64,000 bases of DNA, from positions 30,056 through 94,055 of the forward strand of contig CAYGBC010000013.1 of NCBI GenBank assembly GCA_964348015.1, read 5' to 3'. This DNA comes from SOIA01 sp964348015 (GTDB lineage: Bacteria; Acidobacteriota; Aminicenantia; Aminicenantales; Aminicenantaceae). Below the pieces are notes generated by a model. That model saw nothing but the letters and a program-made list of their open reading frames with translations. It did no database searches and was not told the DNA's origin. A program made the translations under genes and the position numbers. Numbering within the stretch: the first letter of the stretch is position 1; each line of letters begins with the position of its first letter. Below are positions 25,906 to 33,767 of the stretch, in pieces.

Positions 25906-25919
25906 AGGGATCAGGTTAT

Positions 25920-28538
25920 CTATCTCCGCTTTTTATTCCCCACCATCTCCTTTTCACGGTTGAGCTCGATCATATCCACACTCTGGGAGTAGTCTCCGAT
26001 AAGGTGCTTGCAGAAATAATCGGCTCTCAACCAGAAAAAGTAATCGCTCATATCCCCGAATCCATGGCGCTGTCCGGGGAAGATAAAGAAGTCGAAGCGC
26101 TTATTGGCCCGGATGAGAGCGTTGGCCAGTCTCAGAGTGTTGGCCGGATGGACATTGTTGTCGATGTCTCCTGTGGTGATGAGCAGTCGTCCTTTCAAGT
26201 TTTGGGCGATTTCGGAGTTCTTCTCGATGTCGTATTCGAATGTGATGTTTCCCTCTTTGTCCACGACTTCTTTGACCCCGTGGTGCTTTTCGCTCCACCA
26301 CCTGTTGTACACGTTGTTTTCGTGATTGCCAGCAGAGGAAACCGCCACTTTGAAGAAGTCTGGATAGACCAGCATGGCTGCCGTGGACATGAAACCGCCT
26401 CCGGAATGACCGTAGATACCGACCTTGTCAATATCGATAAACGGATGTCTGATCGCCAACTGCTCGATTGCGGCTTTTTTATCGGCGAGCCCGTAATCTC
26501 GTAAGTTTCCGTAGCCGTAATTGTGATACCACTTGGAACGGGCCGGATGTCCACCCCGGTTGCCCACGCAGATGACGATGAATCCGAACTGGGCCAGCGT
26601 GATGTTGCTCGACCTGGCGGAGAAAGATTTGGGCACGCTTTCAGTCTGAGGACCCGGATAGACATAGGCTATGATCGGATACAGTTTTGTCTCGTCGAAA
26701 TCGAAAGGCTTGTACATAACCCCGTAGATATCGGTAATGCCGTCGTCCGCTTTGACTTTAAAGGTCTCCGGGAACTTGAATCCGGCCTTCAGGAGCTGAG
26801 ACAGGTCGGTGGTTTCGAGTTTGAGGAGAAGGTTGCCCTGATTGTCGCGGAGCACGGACTCTGGCACAGTGTCCACACGGGAATAATTGTCGACGAAAAA
26901 CCTGTGGGAGTCGCATAGACTGGTGTAATGATTGAAGTTGCCCTTGTTGAGCAGCTTGAGTCCTGTGCCGTCCAGGTTGATCTTGTACAGGTGATAATAA
27001 TAAGGATCTTCGCCTTTCTCTCGGCCATTGGCCATAAAATACAGGACTCGGTTCTTTTCATCGATTCCCATGATGCGTTCACAATGCCAGGATCCGGAAG
27101 TAAGCTGTTTTTTCAGGTTCCCGTTGCCGTCAAAAAGATAAAAATGCGCCCACCCGTCTCTTTCCGACCAGTGGATCAGCTCTTTTCCGTTGTTGACCAA
27201 TCCCAGCGGCCGTGTTTCGACATAGGTGTTGAGCCGTTCTTCGATCAAGACTTTCGTCTCGCCTGTCGCGGCATCGGCCATGCAGATGTCGATGCGGTGA
27301 AGGTCACGGCTGGTGCGGGAAAAGTAAAGCTTATCCGGAGTCTCAGAAAGCCAGAGGCTCGGCCGATTTTCATCATCGCGGTTTTTCGCCAGACGTGGTG
27401 CTGTAAGGATAGAAACAGTCTGGTCTTTGAACTTTTCTGTATCGACCTTGATTTTTTTCTTGGATTCAAGTTCAAAGATCAAGATTTCATAAACAGGAGA
27501 TTCTTCCTCACCCGGCATCTGGTATCGGTATGTTTCCAGAGTCGGGCGGGGTTGGGCGACAGAATTGATAACCCAAAGGTCTTTGACCTTCCGTTCGTCT
27601 GTTCTGGTCATCGCAAACTTATTAGAGTCCCTGGACCAGATGACCCGGACTCTCTTGCGTTTATCCTTGTTTTTCTCTTTGTCGACATTGGTCACGCCTC
27701 TTCCTTCTCGGTAGTAGCTGTAGCGTTCTTCTCCATCAGTGGTGAGCTGATGCTCGACGATATCCTCGTCATCTTCGTCTTCCAGAGCTTTCTCGTAGTT
27801 GGCTTTGTCCATATAGAGGAGGTTGTGGTGACGGCCGAAAACGATGGTCTTTCCGTCTGGAGAGATGGAGGCCCATCTGGGTCTTTCCGGTGGTTTTTTA
27901 TAGTCTTCGAGCAGAGTGAGTTTTCCCGTGGCGAGATCATACTCGAAATAGAAGATCTTTTTCTTGGGTTTTTCTTTTTTCTTTGGCGCTTTTTCTTCCT
28001 TTTTTTCCTTTTCTTTCTGCTTTTCCTTGTCTATTTTTTCTTCTTTCTTCTTCTCTTTCTTTTTTTCTTCTTCTTCTTTTTTTACCTCTTCTTCTTTTTC
28101 TTCCTGAGAACTTTCAACCTCAAACTGGATGGCCCGGTCTTTTTTTACAAATTTTATTCTTCGGATAGGCAGATGTTTCGCGTCGTAAGGATCCTTGGTG
28201 ATCAGTGTCAGTTCGGCGGCCATTTTGTCGTTGTCGAATATCGGCCGTTTTGTTTTTCGAACAGGGTCCACGATTAAGAAGGTTTTACCTTCGCTGGTCT
28301 CGTAGGTGTACCAGAAACGGTCACTGTGCTTCAGCCAGTGGGCGTCGACAGAAGTGGAAAATGCCATTTTTCTCATCTTGGCCCGTGTGAACCGTGCCGC
28401 GAGCTTGTAGTTGGCTTTTTTGACCGGAGTGTTTTCAGCAAGCGCGTTCGCTGAAAACGAAAAAATAAGGGCTGCGACAACAAGGGCAAGGACTGGCTTG
28501 CGGGGTACTCGGAATTTTGGGTTATTAGATTTTTTCAT
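25920..28538 (-). CDS. S9-family peptidase (prolyl oligopeptidase / DPP IV-like), exported
   Basis: This 872-residue protein has a signal peptide, a beta-propeller (about 40-560) and a C-terminal alpha/beta hydrolase domain. Ser712 in YGHSGGGFM, Asp793 in GDIDNNVHP and His825 in PGQRHGFGD form the catalytic triad of S9 peptidases. About 50 residues inside the propeller (roughly 142-191) are almost only Lys and Glu, an insertion rare in the family and similar in kind to one in the tricorn-like protease. The enzyme would cut dipeptides or short peptides in the periplasm. GGGAGGAAG precedes the ATG. It converges with the amidohydrolase gene, with 14 bases between. Confidence 0.93.
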   Translation of the reverse strand: MKKSNNPKFRVPRKPVLALVVAALIFSFSANALAENTPVKKANYKLAARFTRAKMRKMAFSTSVDAHWLKHSDRFWYTYETSEGKTFLIVDPVRKTKRPIFDNDKMAAELTLITKDPYDAKHLPIRRIKFVKKDRAIQFEVESSQEEKEEEVKKEEEEKKKEKKKEEKIDKEKQKEKEKKEEKAPKKKEKPKKKIFYFEYDLATGKLTLLEDYKKPPERPRWASISPDGKTIVFGRHHNLLYMDKANYEKALEDEDDEDIVEHQLTTDGEERYSYYREGRGVTNVDKEKNKDKRKRVRVIWSRDSNKFAMTRTDERKVKDLWVINSVAQPRPTLETYRYQMPGEEESPVYEILIFELESKKKIKVDTEKFKDQTVSILTAPRLAKNRDDENRPSLWLSETPDKLYFSRTSRDLHRIDICMADAATGETKVLIEERLNTYVETRPLGLVNNGKELIHWSERDGWAHFYLFDGNGNLKKQLTSGSWHCERIMGIDEKNRVLYFMANGREKGEDPYYYHLYKINLDGTGLKLLNKGNFNHYTSLCDSHRFFVDNYSRVDTVPESVLRDNQGNLLLKLETTDLSQLLKAGFKFPETFKVKADDGITDIYGVMYKPFDFDETKLYPIIAYVYPGPQTESVPKSFSARSSNITLAQFGFIVICVGNRGGHPARSKWYHNYGYGNLRDYGLADKKAAIEQLAIRHPFIDIDKVGIYGHSGGGFMSTAAMLVYPDFFKVAVSSAGNHENNVYNRWWSEKHHGVKEVVDKEGNITFEYDIEKNSEIAQNLKGRLLITTGDIDNNVHPANTLRLANALIRANKRFDFFIFPGQRHGFGDMSDYFFWLRADYFCKHLIGDYSQSVDMIELNREKEMVGNKKRR

Positions 28539-28974
28539 AATGCTTCCTCCCTAAATTTTTTTATATGAATACAATCGAATAAAAACAATTGATCTGCGGA
28601 ATTGGATTTGACTGCTGATCAGGATTTTTTAAGGATTTTCTCATCGAGAGACAAGAAATTATACTCATGCATCAGACAGATTACAACTCTTTTTGAAAAG
28701 TGATTTTGAAAATCCAAATGAGAAAATTCCCAAAAAACAGTATCTATTCAGCTGAGGTTGTATTTTGATAAATGAGGATGAGTTTTAAAGAATAGAGCCT
28801 TATGTATAAGGGTCGCAGGTTGGATTATCAGGATTCGTTCTGTCGTGCAGAATCCAGAAAGAATTGTACGGCGGCTTCCTTTTTTTCATTTTCATACACT
28901 GTGACAATCGAGCCAGAAAAACGTTGCAGAAAAGAAGAATATTCTTGGAGGCATTTATCAGAGAATGAAATTTT
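28539..28974. other. AT-rich intergenic region without a supported gene
   Basis: This gap separates the S9 peptidase gene, which reads away from it, from the 3' end of the DsrK-like gene, which reads into it. It is AT-rich and should hold the S9 promoter, though no clear hexamer pair was found. The DsrK frame stays open for 46 codons past its TGA, ending in a double stop near 28840; its third-position composition is unlike that of its neighbours. No RNA gene was seen. Confidence 0.5.
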
Positions 28975-30414
28975 TCATTCCTGATTCCCCTGTTTTTTCC
29001 CCGGTATGACCAAAGCGTTCGCCACCATTTCCAAAATCTGAACCACTCTCATGTCCAGGTTGTAGTGTTTGATCACGTCGTTGAGGCCGTCCACACAGTT
29101 GTGGCATATGGTGCACACGATTTTTGCTCCAGTGGCCTTGAGCTGTTCCGCCTTTATTTGCGCGACTTCCAGGCGAAGAGGTCGGTACTCCGCCATCGAC
29201 AGTAACCCGCTTCCCCCCGTGCAACAGAAGTTTTCAGTCCGGTTCGGAACCATTTCCCTGAATTCTGAACACACGCGTTTGAGTATCCAGCGGGGCTCTT
29301 CGATCAGGTCTCCGGAGCGGGCGATGTTGCAGGAATCATGAAAAGTCACGGGCTCCGGATTGTGCGTGGGATTCACTTTGATCCGTCCCTGTTGAATATA
29401 GCGAATCAGCGTGATGATGACCGATTCGGTCGGGATTTTTTGAGCGTAATCCGCCCAGTTATACCCTTCCCAGCGCGTGGACCGGTAACCGTGTCCGCAT
29501 TCAGAGATCACGATTCGTTTTGCCCGGAGCTTTTTCGCGGCCTCATACAGATTCTTGGCCACGTAGGCCCCTAACTTGTCATCTCCGGAGAAAAGACCGA
29601 AATTCGTCTGATCCCAGCCCCAGCGGGGCATCGTCCAGCTCTCCTCGGCAAAATGGAATATTTTAGCGGCATGGGCGATCGACCGGGGGTCGAATTTGAT
29701 CTCCCGTGGATTGATGGTGTACATAAAATCACAGCCCTTCTTGTCTACCGGAATGTCGATTTCGGAGGTCCCGAGCTCTTCCTGGACTTCCTCTTTCATC
29801 CAATCCAGTGTTTCCAGGTAATCTTCTTCTGTGACTGCCATTTGATTCCCGGATTCCCACTGGTCACGGCTCACGTTAAACACGCCTTCAGGAACAATCC
29901 CGAGTTCTGTCAGGATTCCTCTTGTCAATCGGATCAAAGCCGCCGTGTCCACCCCCATCGGGCAGTTGAGCGTGCAGCGGCGGCACTGGCTGCACATCCC
30001 GAAGACGATGTTTTTCAAGCGGTTGAGGTCCTCATCGCTGTCTGGAGAACGGGCACGCACCCACCAGGGAATGATCCGTCCGGTCCAATCCATATGTTTC
30101 TTCCAAATCCGGCGGATCTGGTCAGCCTTGTAGGCCGGTGTCATGGTCGGATCTTCAGGCCTGGCCAGCACATAATGACAGGAGTCCGTACACATGCCGC
30201 AGTGAACGCATGCGACCATTGAACTGACAACGGGCCTGTTTATTCTTTGGCTGAGGAGTGTTATGAACTTTTTGACGTTGTCTGCCTTGGGATCGTACAG
30301 TTTCAACCGGCCTTTGACCACACTCGGAAGTTTATCCTTTTTGGCTTTTTTTTGAGACTCTGTCTCCAGGGGGAGATTCACAACCTGGGATCTGTCTATT
30401 TTCTCATCACTCAA
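28975..30414 (-). CDS. Heterodisulfide-reductase-like Fe-S protein (DsrK/HdrD family)
   Basis: This 479-residue cytosolic protein has two 4Fe-4S ferredoxin motifs (CVHCGMCTDSC and CSQCRRCTLNCP) and two CCG-type domains: D-S-C-N-I-A-R with CCTGGSG, and a shorter C-x-x-C-H-N-C near the end. This layout is that of HdrD and DsrK, which reduce disulfides at a noncubane cluster using electrons from a membrane cytochrome b. It starts at TTG, set by GAGGAG seven bases upstream, and overlaps the end of the membrane-subunit gene by eight bases, so the two are translationally coupled. No DsrC, DsrJ, DsrO or DsrP gene is nearby. Confidence 0.85.
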   Translation of the reverse strand: MSDEKIDRSQVVNLPLETESQKKAKKDKLPSVVKGRLKLYDPKADNVKKFITLLSQRINRPVVSSMVACVHCGMCTDSCHYVLARPEDPTMTPAYKADQIRRIWKKHMDWTGRIIPWWVRARSPDSDEDLNRLKNIVFGMCSQCRRCTLNCPMGVDTAALIRLTRGILTELGIVPEGVFNVSRDQWESGNQMAVTEEDYLETLDWMKEEVQEELGTSEIDIPVDKKGCDFMYTINPREIKFDPRSIAHAAKIFHFAEESWTMPRWGWDQTNFGLFSGDDKLGAYVAKNLYEAAKKLRAKRIVISECGHGYRSTRWEGYNWADYAQKIPTESVIITLIRYIQQGRIKVNPTHNPEPVTFHDSCNIARSGDLIEEPRWILKRVCSEFREMVPNRTENFCCTGGSGLLSMAEYRPLRLEVAQIKAEQLKATGAKIVCTICHNCVDGLNDVIKHYNLDMRVVQILEMVANALVIPGKKQGNQE

Positions 30415-31108
30415 TTCGTGACTCCTCTTGCCTCAGATCGGGTCCTCTTGTCTTTAGGTTTTTCCTCGAATGAGTGCCTCTGTGTCCCATCGTTTTTCCG
30501 AGGAAATACCGGCTGAACGGATAGTAAAGATAGTGGCCGATTTTAGAGAAGGGCACATACACGAGCAGGAATGCGGTTATCGCAAAAAAGAAGATGAGCG
30601 GCCACTCGTTGGTTTCGTATCTGTTCGGAATGGCCCATACTCCCGCAGCACAAAACAGTATCATCAGGATGAGCGAGGCATAATCATCCAGAGAGCTGAT
30701 CAGTCTCAAAGCAGGATGGGATATTCGTCTGATGAGCCTCATCAGACCGACGATGAGAGCGGCTCCGACAAAGACCTGGAACAGGATAACCACAGCCTTG
30801 ATTTTGAACAGCTCCGGCCAGTAGGGGATGATGAATGTGGCGGTAATTGCTGCAGTTATGCCGATATGGAATAGCACAAACTGGACATAAAAGCCGGGCT
30901 TTTTCCTCGAGGACTCCATTGCCCAGGGCATTGCAATATTCATCATCGAATAGATCACCCCTGCTTTTGCACTGCCGGCGGGATAGGTTTTTTCTTTGGT
31001 GTAGGTGAATTTGAACAGCCAGATGATACGGAAAATATACACGATGGCGAGGAATGACAATGCTGCGATCTGAATTTCGTTTTCGAGGATTCGTAAAAAA
31101 TCGCTCAT
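30407..31108 (-). CDS. DsrM/HdrE/NarI-like membrane cytochrome b subunit
   Basis: This 233-residue protein has about six hydrophobic helices. Candidate haem-binding histidines lie in LFHIGI, RISHPAL and KIGHYLYYPFS, the last matching the C-terminal signature of DsrM-like subunits. It would pass electrons between the quinone pool and the coupled DsrK-like protein. The ATG has GGAGGAG just upstream and the gene is led by a consensus promoter on the same strand. Its cytoplasmic tail is charged and ends within the next gene's start. Confidence 0.8.
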   Translation of the reverse strand: MSDFLRILENEIQIAALSFLAIVYIFRIIWLFKFTYTKEKTYPAGSAKAGVIYSMMNIAMPWAMESSRKKPGFYVQFVLFHIGITAAITATFIIPYWPELFKIKAVVILFQVFVGAALIVGLMRLIRRISHPALRLISSLDDYASLILMILFCAAGVWAIPNRYETNEWPLIFFFAITAFLLVYVPFSKIGHYLYYPFSRYFLGKTMGHRGTHSRKNLKTRGPDLRQEESRIE

Positions 31109-31279
31109 CTCTCCTCCAATGAAACCGGCCTGTTCGAGTCTGCTAAAGGGTTGTGTTCACCGCACATGAGTTTTTACTCATTTCGTTTGAAATGAATATT
31201 CAGCCGCTCCTTTTTGAGAATGAGTTGAAAATTTTGAGCCGGTCGTTCAAATGCGACCGCTTGGGACAGAGTAAAATTC

Positions 31280-31307
31280 ATTATAACAAACCCTTTCTGG
31301 CTGTCAA
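31280..31307 (-). promoter_or_regulatory. Consensus sigma70 promoter of the DsrMK-like operon
   Basis: On the minus strand a perfect TTGACA (plus-strand 31302-31307) and a perfect TATAAT (plus-strand 31280-31285) are spaced by 16 bases. Transcription would start near 31273, leaving a leader of about 165 bases before the ATG at 31108. It is the best promoter match in the window. Confidence 0.7.
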
Positions 31308-31384
31308 TCAAACGAGGGGATAACACGAGAAGCTTCGGATTCTCTGTGAATTATTCTATCCAGCTCTTTCTTGTCTATTCGCGA

Positions 31385-31413
31385 TTGACATTCATTTTTC
31401 CCGATGTTAAAAG
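31385..31413 (+). promoter_or_regulatory. Possible promoter of the ATP-NAD kinase-like gene
   Basis: TTGACA at 31385-31390 is followed after 17 bases by TAAAAG (4 of 6 matches). A transcript from it would begin near 31420, downstream of the first possible ATG (31404), and so supports the TTG at 31455 as start. Confidence 0.4.
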
Positions 31414-31454
31414 CAAAGACACGGAGAATTTCCCAAATTCATTCAGGAAAGGAA

Positions 31455-32579
31455 TTGAAAACGCTCGGCCTGATCATCAATCCCATTGCCGGAATGGGGG
31501 GACGTGTGGGTCTGAAGGGAACTGATGGTCCAGATATTCTCGAGAAAGCCCGGAGGCTTGGGGCCAAACCTCAGTCGCAGAAGCGTACGCAGGAAGCGTT
31601 ACGGATGATCGAACCGATCAAGGAAAAAATAAATATAATCACGTGTGCAGGACAGATGGGAGAGGAAGCCGCTGTCCAGTGCGGTTTTAAACCCGCAGTC
31701 ATCGATGTCGGAAGGGCGCGCGTGACCACTGCCTCAGACACTCAGAAAGCGGCCCGCGAGATGAAGGGCTCAGGTTTGGATTTACTGCTATTTGCAGGAG
31801 GAGATGGAACAGCCAGGGATATATATAAGGCTGTGGATGATTCGCAGGTCGTTTTGGGGATTCCCTCGGGAGTGAAGATCCACTCGGCTGCGTTTGCCTG
31901 TAATCCGGCCATCGCTGGAGAACTCGCCGCTCTTTACCTCGGGGGGAAAACGAAGAGAGTCAGAGAAGTCGAAGTCATGGATATCGATGAGGAGGACTAC
32001 AGAAAAGGCCTTCTGTCCGCCAAGCTCTATGGATACTTGAAGATCCCGTACCGAAAAAGCTATGCGCAGTGCCTGAAAGCCGGAAGTCAGCCAGATGAAA
32101 GATATAACCAGCAGGCCATAGCGGCTCAGGTCGTGGAAAACATGCGTGATGAATTCTATTACATTATGGGTCCAGGCTCCACAACTCGAGCGGTGATGGA
32201 CAGGCTGGAATTGGAAAGCACGCTTTTAGGAGTAGACCTGGTGCACAAACAGAAGCTTGTCGGCCTGGATTTGAACGAGTCTGAACTGATCAAAAAAATC
32301 AACGGGGAAAAAACAAAGCTCATTATCACACCGATAGGCGGCCAGGGATACATATTGGGTCGGGGGAACCAGCAGATCAGCCCGGATGTCCTCCGGAAAG
32401 TCGGCAAAGAAAATATGGTAATAATTGCCACAACTCACAAGATCCATTCATTTCAAGGCCGTCCGCTGTTGGTGGATACAGGAGAGGAGGAAACAGACCG
32501 GCTGCTGAGCGATTATTACAAAGTCATCACGGGCTATCGGGAAAGTGTAATCTATAAAGTGAGTTGTTCCCCGATTTGA
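31455..32579 (+). CDS. ATP-NAD kinase / AcoX-family protein
   Basis: This 374-residue cytosolic protein has the NAD kinase fold, with GLIINPIAGMGG at its N-terminus, the GGDGTARD nucleotide-binding motif and IPSGVKIHSA. It belongs to the larger ATP-NAD kinase/AcoX group, not the short NadK group, and its phosphate acceptor is uncertain. The TTG start with AGGA six bases upstream is preferred over the ATG at 31404, because the family usually begins just before the glycine-rich loop and a promoter lies between. It precedes the hydroxyproline dehydratase-like gene by 116 bases on the same strand. Confidence 0.82.
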   Translation: MKTLGLIINPIAGMGGRVGLKGTDGPDILEKARRLGAKPQSQKRTQEALRMIEPIKEKINIITCAGQMGEEAAVQCGFKPAVIDVGRARVTTASDTQKAAREMKGSGLDLLLFAGGDGTARDIYKAVDDSQVVLGIPSGVKIHSAAFACNPAIAGELAALYLGGKTKRVREVEVMDIDEEDYRKGLLSAKLYGYLKIPYRKSYAQCLKAGSQPDERYNQQAIAAQVVENMRDEFYYIMGPGSTTRAVMDRLELESTLLGVDLVHKQKLVGLDLNESELIKKINGEKTKLIITPIGGQGYILGRGNQQISPDVLRKVGKENMVIIATTHKIHSFQGRPLLVDTGEEETDRLLSDYYKVITGYRESVIYKVSCSPI

Positions 32580-32695
32580 GAGGATGCGGGTATTCCGGAT
32601 GCAAAAGGTCGGCCTGTCAGGATTTAAAAGTGAAACATCTTCAAGAAGAGGCATTTAAAGCTATTCGGTGCGGATAACTGAAGAGGAGGGAAAAA

Positions 32696-33724
32696 ATGTC
32701 GGATGATTGGAAGCCCCCGGATGATTGGACGGAAGTGACCACTCTAGAGGCTCATGCGGCAGGTGAGCCATTAAGAGTGATTACTGGAGGACTCGGAGAT
32801 ATCCCCGGGAAGACAGTCCTGGAGAAGAGGCGTTATGCCCAGGAGAATCTGGATCATCTCCGGACAGGATTGATGTGGGAACCCCGCGGACATGCGGACA
32901 TGTACGGGGCCATAATCACCGAGCCTGTAACGAACGATGGAGATCTCGGTGTCTTGTTCATGCATAATGAAGGATTCAGCACGATGTGCGGCCACGGAAT
33001 CATCGCTCTCACAAAGGTTGTGTTGGATACAGGGATGATCAATAAAAAAGGCGATAATCCTGTTGTTAAACTGGACACGCCTGCGGGAAGAGTCACCTCG
33101 ACCGGACACAGAATCAACGGGAAGGTCAAGGAAGTCTCTTTCCAGAACGTCCCCTCTTTTGTCTACAAAAGCAATCAGGTCATAGATGTTCCGGATATCG
33201 GGACTGTCCAGTGCGATGTGGCTTTTGGAGGAGCCTTTTACGCAGTCTGCAATGTCAGAGAACTGGGCCTCGGTTTACGGGAAGGTGATTTGAATCGCTT
33301 GATTGACGCGGGAATGCGCATAAAGCGCGCGGTCATGGAGAGTATGGAGATCGAACATCCCACGGATAAAGAGCTGGGATTTCTGTACGGGACCATTTTT
33401 GTCGGAAACCCGATAGAAACCGAACATCACAGCCGCAATGTCTGTATCTTTGCAGAGGGAGAAGTTGACCGTTCCCCCACGGGAACAGGTCTCAGCGCCA
33501 GGGCCGCCGTACATTATACACGGGAGGAGCTGGCGCCCGGCCAATCGATCACTGTAGAGAGTATTATCGGGACGAGTTTTCAAGTGAAGATCCTGGAAGT
33601 CGTGGAATTTGGAGTTTACAAGGCTGTGATTCCTGAGGTGACGGGGAGTGCGTCCATCACCGGACAGAGCAGGTTTTATTTCGACCCGGAGGACCCTCTC
33701 CAAAAAGGATTTATTTTTCGCTAA
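32696..33724 (+). CDS. Probable trans-3-hydroxy-L-proline dehydratase (proline racemase family)
   Basis: This 342-residue protein has the two-lobed proline racemase fold. The first catalytic site STMCGHG is intact (Cys98), but the second, normally S-P-C-G-T-G, reads S-P-T-G-T-G with Thr262. Within the family, two cysteines mark proline racemase and 4-hydroxyproline epimerase, while Cys plus Thr marks trans-3-hydroxy-L-proline dehydratase, which makes delta1-pyrroline-2-carboxylate. That assignment follows from family knowledge applied to the residues seen. A GAGGAGGG site precedes the ATG. No pyrroline-carboxylate reductase is adjacent. Hydroxyproline from collagen-like or plant-wall protein is a plausible source. 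Confidence 0.87.
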   Translation: MSDDWKPPDDWTEVTTLEAHAAGEPLRVITGGLGDIPGKTVLEKRRYAQENLDHLRTGLMWEPRGHADMYGAIITEPVTNDGDLGVLFMHNEGFSTMCGHGIIALTKVVLDTGMINKKGDNPVVKLDTPAGRVTSTGHRINGKVKEVSFQNVPSFVYKSNQVIDVPDIGTVQCDVAFGGAFYAVCNVRELGLGLREGDLNRLIDAGMRIKRAVMESMEIEHPTDKELGFLYGTIFVGNPIETEHHSRNVCIFAEGEVDRSPTGTGLSARAAVHYTREELAPGQSITVESIIGTSFQVKILEVVEFGVYKAVIPEVTGSASITGQSRFYFDPEDPLQKGFIFR

Positions 33725-33767
33725 TACTTGAAGGATTTTCGGATGAAAACACTTCAGGAGAGATGAA

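Noticed and set aside
26928..28277. Long plus-strand open frame opposite the S9 peptidase gene
   Set aside because: It is open because the peptidase is rich in Lys and Glu codons, which read as Phe and Leu on the other strand; the catalytic triad and signal peptide support the minus-strand gene.
31236..31256. T-arm-like hairpin (GGTCG, TTCAAATG, CGACC)
   Set aside because: The loop is eight bases, and no acceptor stem, D-arm or anticodon arm fits around it, so it is not a tRNA.
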